In this document: in pieces, positions 9,068 through 17,812 of the stretch | Layout of the letters: each line of letters starts with the position of its first letter | Numbering within the stretch: the stretch's first letter is position 1 | Origin: a marine gamma proteobacterium HTCC2089 | Lineage (GTDB): Bacteria > Pseudomonadota > Gammaproteobacteria > Pseudomonadales > Azotimanducaceae | Assembly (NCBI GenBank): GCA_905182905.1 | Contig: CAJJDH010000060.1 | Span: 1 to 39,616, forward strand | Reading direction: 5' to 3' | DNA: 39,616 nt | The notes under the pieces: model-generated | What the model was told of the DNA's origin: nothing | Database searches by the model: none | The model's input: the letters and a program-made list of their open reading frames with translations, nothing else | Position numbers and translations under genes: made by a program

Positions 9068-10510
9068 ATGAATCCAGAGATTCTTGCACTCGGCATTTTG
9101 TTCGCTTTAGCGAGCGCAGTCTGGCTATGGTCACTGGGTGCACGCGACGTTAGCGTCGCAGATATATTTTGGCCCATATACCATGTTGTCCTGGGAATTT
9201 TTTTCTACGCGCAGTCAGCAACGCCTAGCGTCTTTCAGAGTACCGCTCTAGCACTAATTGCCCTTTGGGGTCTGCGGTTGGCATACCACCTTAGACGGCG
9301 GCAAATTGGTTTGGGGGAAGATCATCGATACACGGCAATAAGAAATGCCAACGGCCCAAATTTTCCTTATACCAGCCTGTATCTTATATTTTTGCCCCAA
9401 GCTTTTATGGCGTGGATCATTTGTTTGATTCTACCGCCTATCTTTGCACAAACCGCTGAGGTTACTTGGAGGGAGTGGGCGGGCCTGTTAATCGCCACCA
9501 GCGGATTTGTTTACGAATTCGTGGCAGATTTGCAGCTCACCAAATTTAGAGCGCAGAAGTCTCCCACCGCTATCCTCAATACTGGCCTATGGCGTTACAG
9601 TCGCCATCCAAATTACTTCGGTGAGTGGCTTTTTTGGCTAGGCGTCTGTTGCATCTCACTGCACTACAGTTTCTGGCAGCCATTGCTGGCAATGGCGCTA
9701 CTCACATTCTTACTGACTCGCATAACTGGGGTTAAAAGAATGGAATCCACTATTGGCGATAGACGTCCCGGTTATGTGGACTATGTGGCACACACATCAA
9801 GTTTTTTCCCCTGGAAGCAGTTACTCAACTTAGCCCTGATGTTTGTTATAGCAACACCGGACGTACAAGCAAGCGGTACTCCGACAAACCAGCCAGAAAC
9901 CCAAACACTGGTAAAAACAGAAACTTGGGTATTCAGGGCTTTTATCGATAAGAAGGAAGTGGGCTATCACTCTTTCAAAGCCCAATACCACCCTGAAGGC
10001 ATAATGCTGGAAGGAGAAGCAAAATTTGAATACAAAGTTATGGGTATAACCTTTTTCTCCTATGAACATCGCGTACGAGAAGAATACGATGAAAATTTTT
10101 GTCTGCAAAAAATTGCCAGTGATACGCAAATCAAGGACAAGTCATTTTCGTTAGTTGGCAGTCTAACCCCTAGAGGTTTTCGCGTTGCATCGGAGAAAAA
10201 AGAACTTCATGACACGCAGTGCATTGTCCCCTTTGCTTACTGGGCACCAACATTTATTGCACAACATACGCTACTCAACGGTCAGACAGGAGAACTGGTA
10301 CCCGTCTCTATCTACCCAGAAAACTTAACCGACAGTTCAACAAAAACTAGCTATAGAGTGGAGGCAGACGAAATGTCTCTTGCTGTAAGTTACGATGCAG
10401 ATGGCAAGTGGATAGGCTTGGTTTCCGACCTACCCGCCAAACGCAAACTCATCTACAAATTACAATCCTACAAAAGCCAACCTGTGGCATTCTTAGCTTC
10501 GACGCGATAA
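9068..10510 (+). CDS. DUF1295 membrane protein fused to a periplasmic DUF6134-like domain
   Basis: Residues about 1-250 form a multi-helix membrane protein of the DUF1295 family, related to steroid 5-alpha-reductase and isoprenylcysteine methyltransferase proteins; the signature GLWRYSRHPNYFGEW is at 173-187. Such enzymes modify lipids or isoprenoids using a soluble cofactor. Residues about 250-268 (LLNLALMFVIATPDVQAS) look like a retained signal peptide with a VQA-S end, and residues 285-480 form a beta-rich domain (TWVFRAFIDKKEVGYHSF and following) resembling DUF6134. These two families more often occur as separate neighbouring genes. I see no frame break, so this appears to be a true fusion placing the second domain in the periplasm. 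It is the second gene of the unit begun at 8483, with 9 bp spacing. Confidence 0.75.
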   Translation: MNPEILALGILFALASAVWLWSLGARDVSVADIFWPIYHVVLGIFFYAQSATPSVFQSTALALIALWGLRLAYHLRRRQIGLGEDHRYTAIRNANGPNFPYTSLYLIFLPQAFMAWIICLILPPIFAQTAEVTWREWAGLLIATSGFVYEFVADLQLTKFRAQKSPTAILNTGLWRYSRHPNYFGEWLFWLGVCCISLHYSFWQPLLAMALLTFLLTRITGVKRMESTIGDRRPGYVDYVAHTSSFFPWKQLLNLALMFVIATPDVQASGTPTNQPETQTLVKTETWVFRAFIDKKEVGYHSFKAQYHPEGIMLEGEAKFEYKVMGITFFSYEHRVREEYDENFCLQKIASDTQIKDKSFSLVGSLTPRGFRVASEKKELHDTQCIVPFAYWAPTFIAQHTLLNGQTGELVPVSIYPENLTDSSTKTSYRVEADEMSLAVSYDADGKWIGLVSDLPAKRKLIYKLQSYKSQPVAFLASTR

Positions 10511-10558
10511 GCCATAACACGTAAACCAAAAATGCTTGTCCAGCTTAAACGTGAATGA

Positions 10559-10585
10559 CGCATCCGTGTGCAACAAAAGGATGCG
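10559..10585. terminator. Possible hairpin terminator after the DUF1295 fusion gene
   Basis: CGCATCC and GGATGCG form a 7-bp stem around a 13-base loop, 48 bp after the 10510 stop. There is no T-run after it, so it is at best a weak or Rho-assisted terminator. Confidence 0.3.
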
Positions 10586-10681
10586 CCCGCGCCTCAAAAC
10601 TCATTCCGGCGGCATACTCGACGCAAAATAGCTGAAATATCTCCCTGTGCAGGCAGTTTTACGCTGTATGCGTGCAAGTTC

Positions 10682-10747
10682 TAATTTAGCCTTGCCCAAC
10701 TCCTACCTTAGTCCTATCTTAGGTTTATTTTAGCCCTATTTCAGTGT
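10682..10747. repeat. Tandem 11-bp direct repeats upstream of the TonB receptor
   Basis: Four contiguous 11-base units lie at 10704-10747: TACCTTAGTCC, TATCTTAGGTT, TATTTTAGCCC and TATTTCAGTGT. A fifth, TAATTTAGCCT, sits at 10682-10692, exactly two units upstream, with a degenerate unit between. The shared core is TAtyTTAG. The spacing of one helical turn puts every core on the same face of the DNA, as for a cooperatively binding activator or a bent-DNA element. The repeats end about 150 bp before the receptor start, within the 385-bp gene-free stretch 10511-10895. Confidence 0.5.
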
Positions 10748-10833
10748 TACCAAAATACACACTTCATTATTGCCGCCCAAAAACCTGTGCTCAAAGTCTT
10801 GCTTTACGGCAGGAATCGCCTAGTCTGACCTTC

Positions 10834-10895
10834 GTCAACTATTAGTTGACTATTATAACAAAAGGGTACTCGATACCTAGCATTAGGGGAATATA
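10834..10895 (+). promoter_or_regulatory. Promoter/operator region of the TonB-dependent receptor
   Basis: GTCAACTATTAGTTGAC (10834-10850) is a perfect 17-bp palindrome centred on one T. Its right half contains TTGACT (10846-10851), a good -35 element, so a bound protein would block the polymerase. A -10 element is not clear; GATAC near 10872-10876 is a weak candidate. AGGGGA just before ATG 10896 is the ribosome site. This pattern suits repression of a receptor gene by an unknown regulator; it does not look like a Fur box. Confidence 0.45.
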
Positions 10896-13712
10896 ATGAA
10901 ACGACTCATATTAGGCACAGTCAGTGCTTTATTCGTTCTGTTTTCCTTCAGCGCTTTTGCCGCTGATGATGAAAATTCAAGCAGACGCATTGAGGAAGTT
11001 GTAGTTACCGCAGAGAAAGTTGAATCAACAGTTTCTGACACTTCAATTTCAATTACTGCAATTGGTACGGAAATGTTAGAAGACATGGGCATTCAAAATG
11101 CCAATGAATTTGTAAACTACATTCCAGCCACCACACGAGACGCCTTCGACATCCGCATACGTGGTGTAGGTCGAAACTTCAGAGCACTGGGAGGAGACCC
11201 AGGTGTTGCTACCTACTACAACGGTATCTATTCTGAAGACGCGTTAATCGCGCTCACAGAAAACGGTCTTTTTGACATCGAGCGAATCGAAGTCTTACGT
11301 GGCCCACAGGGCACGCTATATGGCCGAAATTCAATCGGTGGTGCAATCAACTACATCACCAAACGCCCAACCGACACTCTTACGGGAATGGTTAGGGTGC
11401 AGCTTGGCAAGAATGACAACGAAGAAATGTACGGTGTCATTTCAGGGCCTTTGACTGATACGTTGAAAGCCCGCTTCACCACCTCCAAGCGCAGAAACGA
11501 TCCGCTTCTAGGCAGCGTTGATAACATGCCCGGCACCGACTCAACAGACGACATAAACAACGCACTGATGTTTGAGTGGAATGCGACGGATTCAATTTCA
11601 GTAGATTTTCGCTTCAATGACCGCAACTCTGATCGAGTGATCGGAGGCGATGTATTGATCAATGAAGGTTGGGGCAGCTCACGCGGTTCTCGAGTTACTA
11701 ACGTTTATGCCCAAGGTTTACGCGCCGTTACTGCTGGTACAGCTGGCGCACAGATGTTCACTAACCCAAATACCGGCGCAGTGGCATATGGGGCAAACAA
11801 CCGTCCTGGTGTTGATCTAGCACCACGCAGGCCAAACCCTGCATATGCGTCAAACGACTACTTAAACGGCGATGGCGATTTAGATGAAGTACGCCACGAA
11901 ATGTTGACAAACGGCAATAACCGATCAGGTTTTGATCAACGCGGTGCATCTACCACGATCACTTGGGATGCCAGTGATGCGATGAGTGTTAAATACTCAT
12001 TTGGATATAGCGACTTCGCCTACACCTATGATATCGATACAGATGATTCAAACAGTGAGATCACAGATTTCGGCAATACAGTATTAGAAGATATTTATAG
12101 TTACTCCCATGAGCTGCAACTGCTTTGGGACGTAAACGACAAATTCTTCCTGACGAGCGGCTTGTACTATTTCAAAAGTTCTCGGCTGCAGGATTTCACA
12201 ATTACTGATGAAGGCTCACAAGGTCGCATCAGCCAAGCTGCGAACTACGGTACCCTTGGTGCATTCCTACCTTCGCTGGGCATAAGCACTACTCCGGTTA
12301 CATTGGCTACACCAGCAATGAATAGACAAGTACTAAGCGTTTGGGGTGGCGACTCTTTCGGCGCAGGTAACGCCTATAGGCACCAAAATACCAATAAGAC
12401 CGAGCAAACAGCCGTTTACGCTCAAGGTGTTTATACTTTTAACGATGAATGGGCACTAACAATAGGCTTGCGTTGGGCAGAAGACGAAAAGAACGTTAGC
12501 GAAAATCGCGGTGCCTACGCAGAACTTATGTTCCCGTGGACATTCTTTGACTCACCGGCCTTTGTTGTACCAGGCACAGGCGGCTTAACAGCAGGCCAAG
12601 TGTTACGCAGCCCGGCAGTAACAGGCGTTCCAGCATTTGGCATTCCTGCTGCTGCATTTGCTGGCTTCACTGACCTTGCTTGGACTAACTTTTATATGGG
12701 CGCAGCAACGCCTACCGGCAACCCCAATTCGCCGATTGCACCAACCTGTGCACTAGATGCGACAACTTGTGCAAATCCGCTTAGATTGGCGGGTGTTCCA
12801 CTGGGCGTAGCTTCTCTAGCTTCTGACAGTCAAAAGTGGAGCGATACGTCTTTCCGTGTGAACCTCGACTGGACACCTAATGCCGATACATTGATCTACG
12901 GCTACGTAACAACCGGCTATAGAGCAGGCGGATACGGTCTGGGTATCCTAGACGCCAGGGTAGGCGGCGCAGCGGGTACGCCAGTAGGCATCTTGTCTTA
13001 CGATAAAGAAAACGTAACGGCATATGAATTAGGCTATAAAGGCACACTCTTCGACGGCACTGTACAACTGTTCAGCGCAATCTATACCTACCAGTATGAA
13101 AACTACCAAGACCAAGTTGACGTACTCGACCCACTAACAAATACCTCCAGAGACATTCCGGTAAACACTGGTGATACTTCTAACTCGGGTTTTGAAATTG
13201 AGGGAACTTGGTTGGCTACAGATGCATTAACAGTCAATGCTAACTACAGCTTTACCAAAACAGAGTACAAGGACGATGTCCTTTTACTTGAAGACGAAAA
13301 CCATTTAGCACCAGTGCCACTGTTCGGAGCAACAAGCCACAACTTGAATGGTAGCTCGCTAAAGGGTATTCCAGAGCACAAGTTCACTGCTTGGGCCGAC
13401 TATAGATGGATACTTGCTTCAGATGCATCATTGACGCTAAACGGCGCCTTTTCCTACACAGGCGACTACAACGGCGATTCAATAGAGCGTGCATATGACA
13501 AAATTCCAGCACGCCGGCGCGTTGACTTAAGTCTTATTTGGGCCTCGGCTGACGCCAAGACTCGCGTGAGATTCTTTGTTGATAACGCCACAGATGAAGT
13601 TAACTTCAGAGACATTTCTCAAGCGAATCATGAAGAGAACTATCGTCTGCAAGGCACTTTGTTACAAGCAAGAGCGTGGGGGGTAGACTTCCAACGTTCA
13701 TTCGGCGGGTAA
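10896..13712 (+). CDS. TonB-dependent outer-membrane receptor
   Basis: This 938-residue protein has a signal peptide cleaved after about residue 22 (FSAFA-ADD), a TonB box-like IEEVVVTAEK (32-41), a plug domain (about 45-165, with IERIEVLRGPQGTLYGRNSIGGAINYITKRP) and a long beta-barrel. It belongs to the large class of TonB-dependent receptors that take up substrates too big or scarce for porins, such as iron chelates, vitamins, glycans or lipophilic compounds. No substrate can be deduced, and there is no neighbouring ABC or glycan gene set. The last residues are RSFGG, so the C-terminal aromatic normally needed for barrel assembly is third from the end, which is slightly unusual. The gene is monocistronic, with its own promoter region and a strong terminator. 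Confidence 0.92.
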   Translation: MKRLILGTVSALFVLFSFSAFAADDENSSRRIEEVVVTAEKVESTVSDTSISITAIGTEMLEDMGIQNANEFVNYIPATTRDAFDIRIRGVGRNFRALGGDPGVATYYNGIYSEDALIALTENGLFDIERIEVLRGPQGTLYGRNSIGGAINYITKRPTDTLTGMVRVQLGKNDNEEMYGVISGPLTDTLKARFTTSKRRNDPLLGSVDNMPGTDSTDDINNALMFEWNATDSISVDFRFNDRNSDRVIGGDVLINEGWGSSRGSRVTNVYAQGLRAVTAGTAGAQMFTNPNTGAVAYGANNRPGVDLAPRRPNPAYASNDYLNGDGDLDEVRHEMLTNGNNRSGFDQRGASTTITWDASDAMSVKYSFGYSDFAYTYDIDTDDSNSEITDFGNTVLEDIYSYSHELQLLWDVNDKFFLTSGLYYFKSSRLQDFTITDEGSQGRISQAANYGTLGAFLPSLGISTTPVTLATPAMNRQVLSVWGGDSFGAGNAYRHQNTNKTEQTAVYAQGVYTFNDEWALTIGLRWAEDEKNVSENRGAYAELMFPWTFFDSPAFVVPGTGGLTAGQVLRSPAVTGVPAFGIPAAAFAGFTDLAWTNFYMGAATPTGNPNSPIAPTCALDATTCANPLRLAGVPLGVASLASDSQKWSDTSFRVNLDWTPNADTLIYGYVTTGYRAGGYGLGILDARVGGAAGTPVGILSYDKENVTAYELGYKGTLFDGTVQLFSAIYTYQYENYQDQVDVLDPLTNTSRDIPVNTGDTSNSGFEIEGTWLATDALTVNANYSFTKTEYKDDVLLLEDENHLAPVPLFGATSHNLNGSSLKGIPEHKFTAWADYRWILASDASLTLNGAFSYTGDYNGDSIERAYDKIPARRRVDLSLIWASADAKTRVRFFVDNATDEVNFRDISQANHEENYRLQGTLLQARAWGVDFQRSFGG

Positions 13713-13725
13713 TATACCCATGCCC

Positions 13726-13757
13726 AAAAAAGCCTCGCTTAAGCGGGGCTTTTTTTT
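13726..13757 (+). terminator. Rho-independent terminator of the TonB receptor gene
   Basis: The stem GCCTCGC / GCGGGGC (one G-T wobble) with loop TTAA is flanked by an A-run before and a run of eight T after. It starts 14 bp past the receptor stop and is a textbook intrinsic terminator; the A/T flanks could let it also act weakly on the minus strand. Confidence 0.88.
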
Positions 13758-13861
13758 GCCTGACATATTATAAATTCGCGCAGAAAGTTCCAGGTATAGC
13801 GCAACACCGCACGCAAAACTTATGCCTACTGAGACGCGTTAACACGCTCAGTCTTTTAGCT

Positions 13862-15049
13862 TCAATCTACAGAGACAAATTCTTCATCTAACTGCAATAC
13901 CCCTTGAGCCCGCAGCGCTCTTACGTCTTCAGGGGTCTTATTCAGCCAAGCAGTCAAGACCTGCTCATTGTGTTCACCTCGATGCGGCGCTGGCCCTCTG
14001 ACGCCGCTTTTCGCGTCCGAGAATCGATAGGGCGACTGCGTAATTGGACGCGTACCGCCAGCACGATCATCCATTTGCACAATGGCGCCACGGGCAGCCA
14101 CAGTAGGTTGTTCCAACAAATCAGCTGGCGCTCGCACACGACCCCAAGCTAAATTCATTTTACCCATGGCCTCCTCTACCTCAGTCCAACTGGATAATCC
14201 TGTGAAAAAATCTCCCGCTATTTCGCGACGCATACGGATCTTCTCAGGTAGTGGCATTTCCTTATGCGTTGGATCATCGGTTCCAAGCACATCGGTGAGT
14301 TGTCGCCAAAGAAAACGAAAATCAGCAGATAAAAGAATGGTCCCCGCACCTGTATCCCAGGTGTCGTTGGCACCGGCGGAGGTGTCTTCAGAATCTTCTA
14401 CTGCATAGTGCACTTGGTCATCAGTGGCGACGGTTGCATCAATCATAGCAATATCAATATGCTGTCCTAATCCAGTGCGCTGGCGCAGGATTACCGCAGA
14501 CAGCAGGCCGACCAACCCATGTAACGAGGCGTTAGTGTCAGCAACTGATAATGGTAGATCACTAAAAGGTAGGCTACTACGATCAGCTTGCCTATACATA
14601 AGACCCGCTTCTGCGTGCACTATTGGTGCATATGCGGGTCGATGGGACTCTGGCCCGCCATGGCCAAAACCAGAAATGGACAACATAATGAGCTTGGGGT
14701 TAATCGCCTTTAACACTTCATAACCAAGACCTAATCTGGGCATCACATCAGGGCGATAATTCTCGATCAAAATATCCGCTTCTTGGACTAGCTCAAATAC
14801 CAGTTCCTTAGCGCCAGCAGCACGCAAGTCCATACAAATATTCCGCTTGCCCGCATTTTGCTGGTGATAGTAGCCTGGCAAACCTTGTACGACCTTACCC
14901 CAGAGGCGGGTTACGTCACCATCGGGCGGCTCTACCTTAACTACATCAGCACCTAGATCGCTTAACATTCGTCCTGCAAACGGACCGGCTAAAACTCTGG
15001 AAAAATCCAAGACCTTTAAGCCCTCTAATGGGTATTGTTGCTCCGACAT
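13862..15049 (-). CDS. CaiB/BaiF-type (class III) CoA-transferase
   Basis: The 395-residue enzyme matches the family III CoA-transferase/alpha-methylacyl-CoA racemase fold: VLDFSRVLAGPFAGRMLSDLGADVVKVEPP (14-43), the GKRNICMDL strand (68-75) and the SVADTNASLHG segment (168-178), whose Asp171 aligns with the catalytic aspartate of formyl-CoA transferase. RTGLGQHIDIAMIDA (191-205) follows as usual. Members move CoA between carboxylic acids or epimerise acyl-CoA; the exact acid here is unknown. Length is normal. The start at 15049 is preceded on its strand by GAGAGAGGATG-type sequence, a good ribosome site. It stands alone, divergent from the M28 peptidase. Acyl-CoA metabolism may link it to the ligase at 22526, but they are 7 kb apart. 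Confidence 0.88.
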   Translation of the reverse strand: MSEQQYPLEGLKVLDFSRVLAGPFAGRMLSDLGADVVKVEPPDGDVTRLWGKVVQGLPGYYHQQNAGKRNICMDLRAAGAKELVFELVQEADILIENYRPDVMPRLGLGYEVLKAINPKLIMLSISGFGHGGPESHRPAYAPIVHAEAGLMYRQADRSSLPFSDLPLSVADTNASLHGLVGLLSAVILRQRTGLGQHIDIAMIDATVATDDQVHYAVEDSEDTSAGANDTWDTGAGTILLSADFRFLWRQLTDVLGTDDPTHKEMPLPEKIRMRREIAGDFFTGLSSWTEVEEAMGKMNLAWGRVRAPADLLEQPTVAARGAIVQMDDRAGGTRPITQSPYRFSDAKSGVRGPAPHRGEHNEQVLTAWLNKTPEDVRALRAQGVLQLDEEFVSVD

Positions 15050-15276
15050 CCTCTCTCCCTAAACCTACTGTGACTAGCTTTACCCGAGTATAAACCCGAA
15101 AGAAGGAGCATTTACAAACTTCCACTCGCCGTGAATTTACGGTAGCCAAAACCGCTTATGAGAATTTTCCGCGAAACTAACGAAAAAAATACTTGCCTGA
15201 ATGAAGCAAAACCCAGGTTTGCCTAGCGAGATAAAAGTAGTTAAATGTTTACTGGCCAAAACTTACGGGAGCTCTT

Positions 15277-16980
15277 ATGACGTTTATGCAGCAAAAAATG
15301 GGCTCGCGCTTATTACTCACAATATTATTGCCTTTGCTTTTCGGCGCCTGCCAACCTAACGCCAACGAAGAACAACCATTATCTATTACCCAAGATGTTG
15401 TAGCTGCCGCTAGCTTCATACAAGCGTCAGATATTCGTGCAGATGTAGTAGAACTTTCATCAGATGCCTATGAAGGCAGAGGTCCTGGTACAGAAGGAGA
15501 CCGCAAAACCCAAACGTATCTGATCAGTAGATTAAAGGAAATGGGCCTGCAACCCGGTGCGACGGATAACTCATGGCGTCAAGAATTTGAACTCATTGCG
15601 CTAAATGCCCAGCAACCGGACACTTGGAAATTCAATACACCTAATGGACTCCAAACCTATCAACAAGGCACCGACTTTGTTGTCGCAGCCGGCAAACAAG
15701 CAGCCACCGCCACATTAGAACAAGCGCAGTTGGTGTTTGTTGGGTACGGTATTCAGGCACCAGAATATGATTGGGACGACTACAAGGGTGTAGACGTTAG
15801 CGGCAAAGTCCTTGTCATGATGAACAACGACCCTGACTGGGATCCAGATCTATTTGGTGGCGAAATGCGTATGTACTACGGTCGCTGGACCTACAAGTAC
15901 GAGATTGCAGCAAAGCTGGGGGCGGCTGGAGTGATTATAATTCACACAGACCCATCCGCCGGTTACCCGTGGCAAGTAGTAGAAACCTCTTGGACCGGAC
16001 CGCAGTCCGAATTACCCAACGAAGGTGAACCGACCATAGAAATAAAGGGCTGGATGAGTAATACAAGTACAGCCGCTCTTTTTGCCAGCGCAGGGCAAAA
16101 TTTGGACAGCCTTCGACAACAGGCCAGCAGCAAAAATTTTCAGCCGCTAGAGCTACCTATTACTACCGACTTAACTCTGCCGATCACAATGACATCCAAC
16201 ACCTCAGCAAATATTTTGGCTCGCATAGGGGGTGGCGATTTAGCAGACGAGGTTATAGTTTTCACAGCCCACCATGATCACTTGGGTAAAGGCGTTGCTA
16301 CAACACCCGGCGAAGACGTCATTTATAACGGCGCACTTGATAACGCCACAGGTGTTGCCTCAGTGCTAGCAATCGGCAGAGCATTCTCACAGTTACCTTC
16401 GCAATCAAGGAGATCGTTATTGTTTGCTTTTGTTGGAGCGGAAGAGCAAGGCCTGCTAGGTTCACAGTATCTGGCCCAGCACCCGCCTGTAGCACCAGGT
16501 AAATTAGCCGCCGCGATTAATATGGACGGCGCGCAAATCCATGGCAGATCATTAGATATCTCTTATGTAGGCTACGGTCGGTCAACGGTAGATCAAGCGG
16601 CGCAAATGGCAGCAGACCTCCAAGGTCGAGTAATCAAAGGTGACCAAGACCCCAGCAAAGGATATTTCTATCGCTCTGATCATTTCAGCCTAGCAAAAAT
16701 TGGTGTTCCTTCATTAAACTTTGAAGGCGGAGAAGACCTGCGCAACGGCGGTATAGAGGCAGGTAGAGCCTTTGGCGAAATTTACACTAACCAACACTAT
16801 CACCAGGCCAGTGACGAGATAACCGACGAATGGAAATTTGACGGAATGGTGGAAGATGCTCAGTTCGGATTCTATACCGCTTGGTCTTTGGCCAACCAAA
16901 GTGCGCTACCCGCTTGGTATCCTGGCGATGAATTCGAAGCGGCAAGGCTAGCCGCCATTAAAGCATCTGCAGAACCCTAA
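15277..16980 (+). CDS. M28-family zinc aminopeptidase lipoprotein with PA domain
   Basis: The 567-residue protein has a lipoprotein-type signal ending at Cys25 (LFGAC), so it is exported and lipid-anchored. Residues about 140-290 form a protease-associated (PA) insert. The catalytic M28 core follows with AHHDH (331-335, His332 ligand), GALDNATG (Asp355 bridging), AEEQG (Glu389/Glu390), NMD (Asp417) and HYHQASDE (His509), giving the complete two-zinc set. It should remove N-terminal amino acids from peptides outside the cytoplasm. ATG 15277 has GGGAG six bases upstream; Met4 and Met8 are possible alternatives. It is monocistronic, divergent from the CoA-transferase, and convergent with the RraA-like gene. 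The 227-bp upstream region shows no clear operator. Confidence 0.88.
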   Translation: MTFMQQKMGSRLLLTILLPLLFGACQPNANEEQPLSITQDVVAAASFIQASDIRADVVELSSDAYEGRGPGTEGDRKTQTYLISRLKEMGLQPGATDNSWRQEFELIALNAQQPDTWKFNTPNGLQTYQQGTDFVVAAGKQAATATLEQAQLVFVGYGIQAPEYDWDDYKGVDVSGKVLVMMNNDPDWDPDLFGGEMRMYYGRWTYKYEIAAKLGAAGVIIIHTDPSAGYPWQVVETSWTGPQSELPNEGEPTIEIKGWMSNTSTAALFASAGQNLDSLRQQASSKNFQPLELPITTDLTLPITMTSNTSANILARIGGGDLADEVIVFTAHHDHLGKGVATTPGEDVIYNGALDNATGVASVLAIGRAFSQLPSQSRRSLLFAFVGAEEQGLLGSQYLAQHPPVAPGKLAAAINMDGAQIHGRSLDISYVGYGRSTVDQAAQMAADLQGRVIKGDQDPSKGYFYRSDHFSLAKIGVPSLNFEGGEDLRNGGIEAGRAFGEIYTNQHYHQASDEITDEWKFDGMVEDAQFGFYTAWSLANQSALPAWYPGDEFEAARLAAIKASAEP

Positions 16981-17009
16981 AGCGGATTCGATCACCTCAG
17001 CTCATTACT

Positions 17010-17738
17010 CTAGTGAATTTCAGCTGCGTCGCCTTGGGCTTGGCGCAGCTTTTCAATATCAAAGTCAGGCTGCTGTGCAGCGCCAATAATCACCGCTTCG
17101 CGACGGGCAATTTTGTCCGCTGCAGCCTTAACCTGAGTCACAGCACTAAACGGTATAACAACAGCACCATGCTGATCGGCATGAATCACATCACCATCTA
17201 CAACCCGCATGCCTGCGACATCTACGGGACGCGAGAAATCCACAACGTGCACAAATGCATGAGAGGGCAAAACGCTGGCGGCAAGCATTTGGAAGCCTGG
17301 CGCAATGTCAGGTACATCACGCACACCACCATCAGTCACCAGTCCAACACAGCCAAAACCTTTGTGAATGTTTGAATTCACTTCACCCCACAAGCAGCCG
17401 TATCCACCGTCGCCGTCCAAGTCTTGAATGACAATAACACTGGGTTTTGCGCCTTGGTCGATATAGGCATAGTACGCATCTGACAGCGCCCTAGCATCCG
17501 CTGCGCTAAGGTCACTCGGGTGCGCTGCTCTAATTGTCGCGGTGCGAGCAATCCCCACCATTGGCGGCAACTCCGGGCGTGTGCACACCAATTGCTTGGT
17601 TGTGAACCCGTAACCCCTGCGCTTTGGTACGATCAACTCCAATGCATTACACACCGTTGGCGTATCCATAGTTTGCAGTTCTGCTATCAGCTGCGGTGTT
17701 AATTCACCGCTCCAATCACCGTTACCTTCTTTGCTCAT
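17010..17738 (-). CDS. RraA-like / HMG aldolase family protein
   Basis: This 242-residue protein has the RraA fold signature: VGIARTATIRA (61-71), GGYGCLWGEV (111-120), TDGGVRD (135-141, with the Arg140-Asp141 pair used by class II HMG/CHA aldolases to bind substrate and metal) and DGDVIHADQHGAVVIP (181-196). Because the Arg/Asp pair is retained, an aldolase or oxaloacetate decarboxylase-type activity on a small keto acid is more likely than the RNase E-inhibitor role of E. coli RraA. No signal peptide is seen. It follows the RND permease on the same strand after a 74-bp gap and could share its transcript, though no functional tie is obvious. Confidence 0.8.
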   Translation of the reverse strand: MSKEGNGDWSGELTPQLIAELQTMDTPTVCNALELIVPKRRGYGFTTKQLVCTRPELPPMVGIARTATIRAAHPSDLSAADARALSDAYYAYIDQGAKPSVIVIQDLDGDGGYGCLWGEVNSNIHKGFGCVGLVTDGGVRDVPDIAPGFQMLAASVLPSHAFVHVVDFSRPVDVAGMRVVDGDVIHADQHGAVVIPFSAVTQVKAAADKIARREAVIIGAAQQPDFDIEKLRQAQGDAAEIH

Positions 17739-17812
17739 ACTTCCCCCGCCTTGAAACCTCGAACGCCACTCATTAGAAGATCACCCTCTACCAAATGGTA
17801 ATCCGCCAATAC

